A DNA stretch of 20,259 bases, taken from positions 1-20,259 of the forward strand of contig JAJRCO010000321.1 in the NCBI GenBank assembly GCA_028678905.1, given 5' to 3'. The notes beneath the pieces are model-generated. The model did no database searches and was not told the DNA's origin. It worked only from the letters and a program-made list of their open reading frames with translations. Of this stretch, positions 6,712 through 14,043 are shown piece after piece; within the stretch, counting starts at the first letter, position 1, and each line of letters begins with the position of its first letter. The position numbers and the translations under genes were made by a program. This DNA is from Methanomicrobiales archaeon. Its GTDB lineage: Archaea > Halobacteriota > Methanomicrobia > Methanomicrobiales > JACTUA01.

Positions 6712-7107
6712 ATGAAATATGCATACGCCTTCACCAAACTGTTCATGGCCTCGATCATTGGCGGGCTCTGTATGCGCTACACCATCCCCTCAGAGGTGGA
6801 TATCTTTGGTTCAGTGGTCGGTTATCTGTACAGTACATTTGTGCTGAACACTGAGGCCTCTATTATCAGCAGTTTTAACCTGAACGATTATCTGCTCACT
6901 CTAATGGTGCTTCCCATTATTCTAGGGCCCCTTATCTACTGTGTGGTGATCGGAAGATGGGGATTGTTTACGTTTATTCTGGGATTCCTCGCGGGTTATT
7001 ATCTTCTGCTTGCGGTCAGGCCAGAATTCTCCCTGCCCACGCTCCTGGTCGCCGTTGGGTTCCTATCCTTTGGGTCTATAACCACTATTTATGCACGCAC
7101 TCGCTGA
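6712..7107 (+). CDS. Unknown integral membrane protein with about four helices
   Basis: A 131-residue protein of unknown family. Hydrophobic segments are visible near residues 5-20, 62-84 (YLLTLMVLPIILGPLIYCVV), 86-103 (WGLFTFILGFLAGYYLLL) and 108-127 (SLPTLLVAVGFLSFGS). No catalytic or metal-binding motif stands out. The start ATG at 6712 has AGGAA about six bases upstream and a good TATA box at the right distance; a longer TTG form (6676) is rejected. It stands alone on the plus strand after an AT-rich gap and ends two bases from the convergent phosphatidyltransferase gene. Coding is supported by the promoter, ribosome-binding site and uninterrupted hydrophobic pattern. Confidence 0.65.
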   Translation: MKYAYAFTKLFMASIIGGLCMRYTIPSEVDIFGSVVGYLYSTFVLNTEASIISSFNLNDYLLTLMVLPIILGPLIYCVVIGRWGLFTFILGFLAGYYLLLAVRPEFSLPTLLVAVGFLSFGSITTIYARTR

Positions 7108-7109
7108 GG

Positions 7110-7706
7110 TTACCTCATTCTTCTCCACACGTGCAGAAACCTCTGAACTGCGGTAAAGTGCCCCATAACTCCGAAGACCAAAAGGAGCCAACCCAAGAAG
7201 GGAAGTGAGTAGGGGTGGCTCAAGCCGAGGATATCCAGAATGCCCGCTCCGAGGATGAGAACCAGGCGGTCTGCACGGCCGAGAACTCCCCCATAGTAGC
7301 GCCCCACTCCCACCGCTTGAGCCTGGGTACCGATATAGGATGACATCAGCACGCCAGTGAGACCGAAGACTCCGATAGGCCAAGGAACTGTCTCGTTGGC
7401 AAAAATGCCGATGATGATGAAGAGATCGGCATACCGGTCAATCACATGATCGAGAAAATCGCCCCGTAAGCTCTCTTTTTTCAATGCCCTGGCCAGTGTA
7501 CCGTCCAGGGCGTCGCTGAAGGCGTTCACAAATACTAATACGAGGGCGAGAACGAGATTCTGCGCATAAAAGGCGAAACCAGCGGCGATGGCCGCAAGGA
7601 ATGATAGTACACTGAAGAAATTCGGGGTAATGCCCACCCGACTGCTGAAGTCAGTGAAAGGACGGAGCAGAATCGCCGTGTAGGGACGAAGCCGGTCGAG
7701 AGTCAT
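7110..7706 (-). CDS. CDP-alcohol phosphatidyltransferase (probable archaetidylinositol-phosphate synthase type)
   Basis: A 198-residue membrane enzyme that joins a CDP-activated archaeal lipid to a polar alcohol. The full family signature is present: Asp65-x2-Asp68-Gly69-x2-Ala72-Arg73-x8-Gly82-x3-Asp86-x3-Asp90, where the aspartates bind the metal and donor. About six hydrophobic helices surround it. The length and the opening MTLDRLRP resemble archaeal enzymes that make archaetidylinositol phosphate; glycerol- or serine-phosphate transfer cannot be excluded. I chose the ATG at 7706 because it overlaps the stop of the upstream kinase gene as ATGA and has GGAG ahead; the longer form to 7760 would add 18 unlikely residues. 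It is the last gene of the minus-strand cluster. Confidence 0.88.
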   Translation of the reverse strand: MTLDRLRPYTAILLRPFTDFSSRVGITPNFFSVLSFLAAIAAGFAFYAQNLVLALVLVFVNAFSDALDGTLARALKKESLRGDFLDHVIDRYADLFIIIGIFANETVPWPIGVFGLTGVLMSSYIGTQAQAVGVGRYYGGVLGRADRLVLILGAGILDILGLSHPYSLPFLGWLLLVFGVMGHFTAVQRFLHVWRRMR

Positions 7707-8215
7707 GGCGTCTCCAGGAGATACCTGGACCAGTCGATATCCCCGTAGGAAGAAAGGCAAGTACCCTCGATGACCAATTCCACTTGGTCGGCAATTTCTG
7801 GTACCATATGCAGCGTCCCATCGATCTCGTAGATCTGATCTTCACCGAATCGATCCACCGTTTCCTGCAGGATAACGTCTAGCGCTTCTGCCTCCACGTT
7901 CTCCCGGATCTTCTCCTCGGGATAGCCTCTTGCTTTCAGGCGGGCGGCCAGGATATCCGGTCGGCAGCGGAGTACAATAATCCTGTCGCAGGGAAGATAA
8001 TGGGCCAGATGGCCTTCGACGACACCATCAAAGGGTACAAATTCCTCTGCCCAGCGTTGTTCATCCACTACGCTGGTGCTCCTCTGTTCATCCTTCTCCA
8101 GGATGTAGGGGCGGATAGTATCTACGAGGTGGATCACCCGGCGACCTCTCCGTGCGAGCTCGTCAGCTACTGTCGATTTGCCGGTGCCGGGAGTGCCGGT
8201 GAGACCAATCATCAT
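7703..8215 (-). CDS. Adenylate kinase 6 / Fap7-like nucleotide kinase
   Basis: A 170-residue P-loop kinase of the AK6 (hCINAP/Fap7) family. The P-loop GTPGTGKS is at residues 7-14, followed by the helix STVADELARRG, and the NMP-binding and LID-like parts follow the family order. Eukaryotic members have adenylate kinase/ATPase activity and assist 18S rRNA maturation with uS11; archaeal members are thought to act similarly, so ribosome assembly as well as AMP phosphorylation is plausible. The start ATG at 8215 overlaps the hisC stop (ATGATG, with TGA at 8214-8212); the second ATG at 8212 is equally possible. The stop overlaps the next start as ATGA, a sign of coupled translation. Confidence 0.9.
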   Translation of the reverse strand: MMIGLTGTPGTGKSTVADELARRGRRVIHLVDTIRPYILEKDEQRSTSVVDEQRWAEEFVPFDGVVEGHLAHYLPCDRIIVLRCRPDILAARLKARGYPEEKIRENVEAEALDVILQETVDRFGEDQIYEIDGTLHMVPEIADQVELVIEGTCLSSYGDIDWSRYLLETP

Positions 8216-9267
8216 AGGGCGTTGATCACGGTAAGGAAGAGTTCATTCTCCCAATCTGCTCCAATATTCACCCGTATGTAGTGATCCCCGAGGCCAGGGA
8301 AACTTTCACACGAACGGACCAGTATTCCACGTTTCGCGAGCTGTTCCATCATTTCTTCACCCCGATGAGGGGTCGTATCGATGAGCACAAAATTCGCCTG
8401 CGAGGGAAAGGTCGGGTAGGGTATCGATTCCAGGAACTTTTTCCTCCAATAGGCGACATGTGCTTTACTCTCTCTGACGTGATCGAGATCTGAAAGCGCC
8501 CCCAATGCGGCGGCAGCGGTGACCCGGTTAACCGCAAATGGGGTGGACGCCCGGTGATAGGGGGATACGAACCAGCTGGGCACCAGAGCATACCCCAGAC
8601 GCAGTCCAGCCATGGAAAACGCCTTGGACATCGTCCTTCCGATGATGAGATGGTCGTACTCCGCCATCAGATCACGGTATTCAGCGTCGGCAAATTCGAT
8701 ATAGGCGTTGTCCAGGAAGAGCATCGTGTCCGTTGCATCGAGGATCTTCCTCACCTCTTCACAGGAGGTAAGGTTAGCGGTGGGATTATTGGGTGTGCAC
8801 AGAAAGGCCAGCTTCGCCTCCCGACACCCGTGGATAAACGCCGGTACATCCACCGAGAAATCCTTCTTTCTTGGAACTCCCCGCACCTCTGCCGTCTGGG
8901 CCGTCGCTGCCACCCGGTAAAAGGAGAACGTCGGTTCGGCCACCACCACTTCGTCTCCTGGATCGATCAGAGTCCGAATCACCGCCTCGATGACCCCGTC
9001 CATGCCGTTTCCCAGCACTATGTGCCGCCAGGAACAGTGCCGGGCCAGCGCTTCAGTAAGACATGTTTGGTACTCGGGAGGGTAGCGGTTCACTTCGTCC
9101 AGGGCCTCCCGGGCCATCTCTTTTGCCTGCGGGGAGAGGGGAAACGGGTTTTCATTGCTCGCCAGTCTGGCTAACCGGGTGTAACCTTCCTTTCGTGCGA
9201 GCTCCTCCGCACGGGTCGCATAGATGTAGCCGGGTCGCTGATAAATGCCCCTAACCGAGGGACGCAT
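8212..9267 (-). CDS. hisC: Histidinol-phosphate aminotransferase
   Basis: A fold-type I PLP aminotransferase of 351 residues that converts imidazole-acetol phosphate to histidinol phosphate in histidine synthesis. Visible motifs are ASNENP at 36-41, TPNNPT at 158-163, Asp186 in LDNAY (pyridine-nitrogen contact), and the PLP-binding Lys215 in TMSKAFSMAGLRLGY. A C-terminal arginine in HYIRVNIG contacts the phosphate/carboxylate. I placed the start at the ATG at 9267, which gives the family opening (MRPSVRGIYQRPGY) and overlaps the argD tail by 17 bases; the longer frame to 9348 would add residues with no family likeness. Related aminotransferases of other substrates exist, but the opening and length fit HisC. 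Confidence 0.92.
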   Translation of the reverse strand: MRPSVRGIYQRPGYIYATRAEELARKEGYTRLARLASNENPFPLSPQAKEMAREALDEVNRYPPEYQTCLTEALARHCSWRHIVLGNGMDGVIEAVIRTLIDPGDEVVVAEPTFSFYRVAATAQTAEVRGVPRKKDFSVDVPAFIHGCREAKLAFLCTPNNPTANLTSCEEVRKILDATDTMLFLDNAYIEFADAEYRDLMAEYDHLIIGRTMSKAFSMAGLRLGYALVPSWFVSPYHRASTPFAVNRVTAAAALGALSDLDHVRESKAHVAYWRKKFLESIPYPTFPSQANFVLIDTTPHRGEEMMEQLAKRGILVRSCESFPGLGDHYIRVNIGADWENELFLTVINAL

Positions 9268-10381
9268 GCAGCGCCTCCACTGCCCGGTCGATCTCGGCAT
9301 AACTGATGACCAGCGGGGGGACCAGGCGGAGATTTCCTTCTGCTGCACAGTTAATCAGAACTCCCGCCTCGGCGCAGGATTTCTGGATCTGGGGGCACCG
9401 CTCACCCACGCTGATCCCGATCATCAGACCTTTCACCCGTGGCTGATAGCGGGAAAGACCGTTCCGGAACCGCTCTCCTTTTCCCGGAACCCCAGGAAGG
9501 AGTTGCTCGATAACTCTGATCGTTGCAAGAGCGGCAGCACAGGCGAGCGGGCCACCCCCGAAGGTGCTTCCATGTTCCGACTTCCTGAACTGGTACTCCT
9601 CGGCGGTCACTAGTGCCCCGATGGGAAAGCCACTGGCCAGGCCCTTTGCGAGTAGGACCACATCCGGTGTAACCTTCTCGTGCTGGATTGCCAGCCATTT
9701 TCCAGTGCGCCCCATCCCGGACTGGACTTCATCCACCACCATGAGGGCACCGGTATCATCGCAACGCTCCCGCACTCCTTCGAGAAATCCCTCCGGAGGC
9801 ACAATGACGCCTGCCTCGCCCTGGATGGGTTCCACTACCACAGCGGCGGTCTCCCTGGTGACGTTCTTGCGCAGCCCCTCCAGGTCGCCATACCGAAGAA
9901 AAGTACAGGTGGGTTCCAGGGGCATGAAGGGTTCCCGGATCGCCGGTTTGTGGGTAACCGCAAGTGCCCCCATAGTCCGGCCATGGAACCCATGCTCAAA
10001 GGCCACAAATTTTTTCCTACCCGTCACAACTCGGGCGAGTTTCAATGCGCCTTCGGTGGCCTCGGCTCCCGAATTGGTGAGGAACACCCGGGAGAGGCCG
10101 GTGATCCCGGCAAGCCGGGCCGCCAGCTCTCCCTGGTGCGGGATGTAGTAAAGATTGGAGCAGTGAATCAGGTCGTGCGCCTGGTCGCAGATCGCCTGGA
10201 CGACCTCGGGGTGGCAGTGACCGGTGCTGCAGACTGCAATGCCTGCCACGCAGTCGATGTACTCCTTGCCGGTGTCGTCCCAGACCCGGGCTCCCCGGCC
10301 GCGGACGATCATCGTATCCCGGCTGAATACGGGCATGTAGAACCGCCTGTCCAGTTCGCGATAATCTGTTGTCATGTCCAT
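9251..10381 (-). CDS. argD: Acetylornithine aminotransferase
   Basis: A class III PLP aminotransferase of 376 residues that forms N-acetylornithine from N-acetylglutamate semialdehyde in arginine synthesis. Motifs are NSGAEATEGALKLAR (103-117), FHGRTMGAL (132-140), DEVQSGMGRTG (217-227, with the PLP-contacting Asp217) and the PLP lysine Lys246 in LLAKGLASGFPIGA. STFGGGPLACAAAL near 272-285 is also typical. The ATG at 10381 has GAGGA six bases upstream, next to the guaAB stop nine bases away; a second ATG two codons on is less well placed. Some archaeal homologues also act in lysine synthesis (LysJ) or on ornithine/GABA, so the substrate is inferred from overall fit. Confidence 0.9.
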   Translation of the reverse strand: MDMTTDYRELDRRFYMPVFSRDTMIVRGRGARVWDDTGKEYIDCVAGIAVCSTGHCHPEVVQAICDQAHDLIHCSNLYYIPHQGELAARLAGITGLSRVFLTNSGAEATEGALKLARVVTGRKKFVAFEHGFHGRTMGALAVTHKPAIREPFMPLEPTCTFLRYGDLEGLRKNVTRETAAVVVEPIQGEAGVIVPPEGFLEGVRERCDDTGALMVVDEVQSGMGRTGKWLAIQHEKVTPDVVLLAKGLASGFPIGALVTAEEYQFRKSEHGSTFGGGPLACAAALATIRVIEQLLPGVPGKGERFRNGLSRYQPRVKGLMIGISVGERCPQIQKSCAEAGVLINCAAEGNLRLVPPLVISYAEIDRAVEALHASLG

Positions 10382-10390
10382 GTGAAATCC

Positions 10391-11305
10391 TCACTCATAC
10401 TCGATGGTAGCGGGAGGCTTGGGGGTGACGTCATACACCACCCGGGCGACCGTTGGAATCTCTGCGGTGATGCGCGACTGCAACTTCTCCAGCACCTCAT
10501 AGGGTAGGTCCAGGGGATTGGCGGTCATACCGTCCCGCGAGGCGACCGCTCGCACCGCCACAACCCAGCCATGTATGCGGTTATCTCCCTTTACCCCGGT
10601 TCCCAGGCTCAAAAGTGCAGCCAGGCACTGCCAGGGGTGATATTGATCGATCAGCTCCTCTTCGACGATGGCATTGGCCTCCCGGACCACGGCGATTTTC
10701 TCCCGGGTGACCTCTCCTACCACCCGAACCGCAAGTCCGGGCCCAGGAAAGGGCATGCGATGCTGAATCTCCGGGGGCAGATCGAGCGCTCCTGCCACTT
10801 CCCGCACTTCGTCCTTATACAGGTCCCGCAACGGTTCGATGATCTGCCGGAAGGCCACTGCGACGGGCATTCCCCCCACGTTGTGGTGGCTTTTTATCCC
10901 CCCCTGGCTCTCGATCCGATCCGGATAGATGGTTCCCTGCAGATAAGACCGTGCACCGTTCCGTTCCGCCTCCCGCTCGAAGATGCGGATGAATCGCTCC
11001 CCGATCACCTTCCTCTTCTGTTCAGGGTCACAGATCCCCTGCAATGCGGAGAAGAATTCATCATGGGCGTCGATCACCTGAAGGTCGAGGTGACCAAATA
11101 AGTGAACGATACGTTCGGTTTCCCCCTTCCGCATCAGACCGGTATCGATGTAGATGGGCGCCAGGCGGTCCCCGATCGCTTTCTCTGCGAGGGCGGCGCA
11201 GACCGAGCTGTCTACGCCACCGGAGAGGGCCATCACTACCCGGTCTTCTCCCGCGGTCTGTCGAATCTCCCGGATCGCCGTTTCGATAAAGGCATTTGCA
11301 TCCAT
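10391..11305 (-). CDS. guaAB: GMP synthase ATP-pyrophosphatase subunit (subunit B)
   Basis: A 304-residue protein that converts XMP to GMP, using ATP and ammonia passed from a glutaminase subunit. In many archaea the two activities are separate proteins, and only the synthetase half is here; no glutaminase subunit gene is visible in the window. The PP-loop SGGVDSS is at residues 28-34. The XMP-binding dimerisation domain ends in the hallmark KPPATIEYE. The ATG at 11305 is preceded by GGGGGT seven bases away and matches the family start; an in-frame GTG at 11320 would overlap the end of pyrG and is rejected. The gap to pyrG is four bases, supporting co-transcription of purine and pyrimidine steps. 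Confidence 0.94.
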   Translation of the reverse strand: MDANAFIETAIREIRQTAGEDRVVMALSGGVDSSVCAALAEKAIGDRLAPIYIDTGLMRKGETERIVHLFGHLDLQVIDAHDEFFSALQGICDPEQKRKVIGERFIRIFEREAERNGARSYLQGTIYPDRIESQGGIKSHHNVGGMPVAVAFRQIIEPLRDLYKDEVREVAGALDLPPEIQHRMPFPGPGLAVRVVGEVTREKIAVVREANAIVEEELIDQYHPWQCLAALLSLGTGVKGDNRIHGWVVAVRAVASRDGMTANPLDLPYEVLEKLQSRITAEIPTVARVVYDVTPKPPATIEYE

Positions 11306-11309
11306 ATTC

Positions 11310-12899
11310 TCAACCCCCACGATCCCTCATGGCTTTTCGCTCTCTTGCCGCCCGGACGAATCCCAAGAAAGGTGGAGAGGGATGAGCCGGCCGCGAGGTG
11401 AATTCGGGATGGAACTGGGTGGCCAGATAGAAGGGGTGGCCCTTGATCTCGCAGGATTCCATCCGGTTCCGGTTGCGGGAGGAGAATATCAGCCCGGACT
11501 TCTCCAGTTCCGGTATGTACTCGGGGTTCACCTCGTAGCGATGACGATGACGTTCCACGATCTCCTTTTTTCCGTACAGGCGATGGATCAGGGTGTCCCC
11601 GGCAATGTCGACAGGATAATTCCCCAGCCTCATGGTCCCACCGAGACCGGATACGTTCTGCTGCTCGGGTAAAATAGCAATCACAAATTTTCCCTTCCCG
11701 ATCTCCTCACTGGTGGCGTCTTTCCAACCGAGCACATTCCGTGCGTACTCTACCACCGCCAGCTGGAATCCAAAACAGAGGCCGAGATAGGGAATGCCCT
11801 GGGTGCGGGCAAACTCCACTGCCTGAAGTTTTCCCTCCACCCCCCGGGAGCCGAATCCACCGGGCACCAGAATGCCGTCCACCTGGGCGAGCGATGCATT
11901 GTCCAGGCGTTCGGCATCCATCCAGATGATCTCCACCTGGGTTGACAGCGCCCGTCCCGCATGTTTAAGGGCTTCCTTGATACTTATATACACGTCTTCG
12001 ATACCATACTTGCTTACGATAGCGATAGTGGTGCTGCCGGTATAGTTTTTCATTACCGTGCGGTACCAACCCGTGTCCGGCTCCCGTTTCTCCAGATGCA
12101 AGCGTCCGCACAGCACATCGGCGAGTCCCTCCCTCTCCAGTTCGACAGGAACTTCATAAATGTCCGGTACCGTGGCTGCGCTGATCACTGCCTCGGGTGG
12201 GACGTCGCAGAATGCCGAGATCTTCTTTTTGGTGTTTTTATCGGTGGTCCTGGTGCTTCGGGCCACGATGAAATCGGGCTGAATACCCACCTCTCGCAGA
12301 GCCTTTACAGAATGCTGGGTGGGTTTGGTCTTGAGTTCTCCCATGGTGTCTACGGGAACCAGAGTGACGTGAATCAGGACCATGTCCTGGGAGGGAAGCT
12401 CGCCCCGCATCTGGCGGACCGCTTCCAGGAAAGGCATACTTTCAATATCGCCCACCGTCCCACCTACTTCGACCAGGCAGATCTCCGGCACAATATTGTT
12501 GACCTTCTGAATGGCCGCTTTTTTGATGCAGCCCTTGATTTCGTCAGTTACATGGGGGATGATCTGCACGGTGCTGCCCAGATAGTCTCCCCGTCGTTCC
12601 TTCTCAATGACGTTTCGATACACTTTCCCCGTGGTGAGATTGTGGGATGCATTGAGGTTTATATCCAGGAAGCGCTCATAATTGCCCAGATCCAGATCTA
12701 CCTCGCTTCCGTCGCTCAGGACAAAGACCTCTCCATGCTGAGCAGGGTTCATGGTTCCGGCATCGATATTGAGGTACGGATCAATCTTCACCGCCGTGAT
12801 CTCGTAGCCCCTATTTTTTAAAATACGTCCAATGGAGGCGGTGGTGATTCCCTTCCCCAGGCCGCTCATGACTCCGCCGGTTACAATGATATATTTCAA
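11310..12899 (-). CDS. pyrG: CTP synthase
   Basis: A 529-residue enzyme that aminates UTP to CTP, using glutamine. The N-terminal synthetase domain opens with MKYIIVTGGVMSGLGKGIT, containing the ATP-binding loop, and includes the EVGGTVGDIES segment near residue 145. The C-terminal glutamine amidotransferase domain has the nucleophile Cys375 in GLCFGFQ and the His497/Glu499 pair in QFHPEF. I prefer a TTG start at 12899: it gives the conserved opening, has GGTGA five bases upstream, and leaves a leader of about 15 bases after the predicted transcript start. A GTG at 12908 would add three residues and lose the ribosome-binding site. It is the first gene of the cluster running to the phosphatidyltransferase. 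Confidence 0.95.
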   Translation of the reverse strand: MKYIIVTGGVMSGLGKGITTASIGRILKNRGYEITAVKIDPYLNIDAGTMNPAQHGEVFVLSDGSEVDLDLGNYERFLDINLNASHNLTTGKVYRNVIEKERRGDYLGSTVQIIPHVTDEIKGCIKKAAIQKVNNIVPEICLVEVGGTVGDIESMPFLEAVRQMRGELPSQDMVLIHVTLVPVDTMGELKTKPTQHSVKALREVGIQPDFIVARSTRTTDKNTKKKISAFCDVPPEAVISAATVPDIYEVPVELEREGLADVLCGRLHLEKREPDTGWYRTVMKNYTGSTTIAIVSKYGIEDVYISIKEALKHAGRALSTQVEIIWMDAERLDNASLAQVDGILVPGGFGSRGVEGKLQAVEFARTQGIPYLGLCFGFQLAVVEYARNVLGWKDATSEEIGKGKFVIAILPEQQNVSGLGGTMRLGNYPVDIAGDTLIHRLYGKKEIVERHRHRYEVNPEYIPELEKSGLIFSSRNRNRMESCEIKGHPFYLATQFHPEFTSRPAHPSPPFLGFVRAARERKAMRDRGG

Positions 12900-12936
12900 C
12901 CCTCTCACCAGTAGTGTAACATTTGATCACAAAAGG

Positions 12937-12944
12937 ATATTAAA
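12937..12944 (-). promoter_or_regulatory. Probable TATA box of the pyrG cluster
   Basis: On the minus strand this reads TTTAATAT. A transcript beginning about 26 bases on (near 12914) would carry GGTGA (12909-12905) just before the TTG at 12899. No CTP- or uracil-responsive attenuator was recognised in the short leader. Confidence 0.4.
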
Positions 12945-13005
12945 TCACAGGATATTGGAAAAACCCTTTTACGGGGCCCGATAGGCTACCGGCGGCCATT
13001 AAAGG

Positions 13006-13437
13006 TCACTTGATCAACAGAAAAGACGCGCTGGTACGGGCAAGCACCTCTCCCTCACGATCTCCTTTTCTCACCTCTCCTTCAAGGAACGCCACCTTTC
13101 GGCCTTTGCGGACCACCCATCCAATCCCCACAATCAATCCTTCCCTTTCGCCGCGGATAAAGCTGGTGCTCTCTGCGATAGTCGCGATCTGTTCATCAGG
13201 GGCGGTCTGTGTATAGAGGGCGAGTGCCATCGCTTCATCGGCGAGCGAAGCAAAAATTCCCCCCTGCATCCAACCCACTCCGTTGAGCATATCCGGGCGG
13301 ATCTGCAGGGAAAGACATGCTTTTCCCTCCCCGATCTCGTCTACGTCGATCCCCATCAACCGGAAAAAAGGATTGACATCTCGCCCATATTTTCGTATTC
13401 GCTCCAGATAGGTCTCCTGCCGTCCAGTAGTATCCAT
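13006..13437 (-). CDS. Hotdog-fold thioesterase of the PaaI-like family
   Basis: A 143-residue single hotdog domain, the usual length for the 4HBT/PaaI group, which hydrolyses acyl-CoA or related thioesters. The core motif reads NGVGWMQGGIFASLADEAM near residues 52-70, with Asp67 matching the catalytic acid at the start of the central helix. The position that is His in PaaI (HGG) is Gln here (QGG at 58-60), a variant seen in many uncharacterised family members. The ATG at 13437 has a GCGGGT element just ahead and gives the family length; a TTG form reaching 13470 would add 11 residues. It is separated by 106 bases from pyrG and is divergent from a small gene. The substrate is unknown. Confidence 0.85.
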   Translation of the reverse strand: MDTTGRQETYLERIRKYGRDVNPFFRLMGIDVDEIGEGKACLSLQIRPDMLNGVGWMQGGIFASLADEAMALALYTQTAPDEQIATIAESTSFIRGEREGLIVGIGWVVRKGRKVAFLEGEVRKGDREGEVLARTSASFLLIK

Positions 13438-13501
13438 AATACCCGCATAGCATGGGAATACGACCCTCAAAAAAATTACCTATCCGGTGGTACATAGAAT
13501 T

Positions 13502-13735
13502 ATGGAAAACGATATGGAAATAGGTGAGATGCTGCGAGACCTGTTATGGCTGAACGCAGTCATCGCCACAGAGATAATCCAGCTGACAGAGAACACATCG
13601 GCTTTGGTGCATAAGGCATCTCCCCCTATGCGGTGCCTGGAGGAACATCAGGCACTCCGTGCAGTCGCTCTCGCTATCGCAGAGAAGTATCGAAAAGAGG
13701 ACAGTCTGCGGATGCATCTCATCGGACATGGCTAA
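13502..13735 (+). CDS. Small helical protein of unknown function
   Basis: A 77-residue frame (82 if the GTG at 13487 is used) that I do not recognise. It is predicted to be mostly helical and acidic, with a hydrophobic helix at the N-terminus (MLRDLLWLNAVIATEIIQL) and a second helix near residues 48-65 (LEEHQALRAVALAIAEKY). No transmembrane span or metal motif is clear. In favour of a real gene: it is divergent from the thioesterase across 64 bases, and a T8 run begins six bases after its stop, as expected for an archaeal terminator. Against: the frame is short and no strong Shine-Dalgarno site is seen. Confidence 0.45.
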   Translation: MENDMEIGEMLRDLLWLNAVIATEIIQLTENTSALVHKASPPMRCLEEHQALRAVALAIAEKYRKEDSLRMHLIGHG

Positions 13736-13740
13736 CATAA

Positions 13741-13748
13741 TTTTTTTT
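13741..13748 (+). terminator. Oligo-T terminator after the small helical protein gene
   Basis: Eight T bases on the plus strand start six bases after the TAA at 13733-13735. Archaeal transcription commonly ends at such runs without a hairpin. Confidence 0.5.
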
Positions 13749-14043
13749 CTGGTTATGTATCGCATCCGACCGCACGGGATCTCTCCCACAGATAAAAAAT
13801 GAGTCCTCAAGGATCCGCATGAAAACGTAATTAGGTTTTCTTGGAGCCTGAAGAGGACTTCATCATTTAATCCGGCCTAAAAAGCGTATCCTGATCAAGA
13901 GAGGGAAACCTTACTTTAGAAAAATAAAAAAAAATCGTACCCCATTCGAGCATACCACGGAACGCCAAAAGGAAGGAGCCTCATCAAATTTTTCCCTTTG
14001 GTGCCGTTATAAAAAATGCCCCCTAATTTTACTTTCACCGCAT
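13749..14043. other. Intergenic stretch without a convincing gene
   Basis: These 295 bases show no supported coding frame; one minus-strand frame crosses them but reads through the broken dehydrogenase in the wrong phase. An A9 run at 13926-13934 (T9 on the minus strand) lies about 110 bases past the dehydrogenase stop and probably ends its transcript. Two short segments, 13934-13943 and 13950-13960, are exact copies of adjacent segments inside the dehydrogenase gene (14371-14380 and 14360-14370). Confidence 0.5.
13920..13934 (-). terminator. Oligo-T terminator downstream of the dehydrogenase
   Basis: The minus strand has T9 then A then a run of five T (plus-strand A runs at 13920-13924 and 13926-13934). 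It is the first strong T-run after the dehydrogenase stop at 14044. Confidence 0.4.

Noticed and set aside
9268..9348. Longer hisC starting at 9348
   Set aside because: It would lie deep inside argD, and the 27 extra residues do not resemble HisC; ATG 9267 gives the family opening.
9680..10507. 275-codon plus-strand frame opposite argD
   Set aside because: Antisense shadow; argD on the other strand has all catalytic motifs.
11961..12821. 286-codon plus-strand frame opposite pyrG
   Set aside because: Antisense shadow of the conserved CTP synthase domain, without recognisable motifs.
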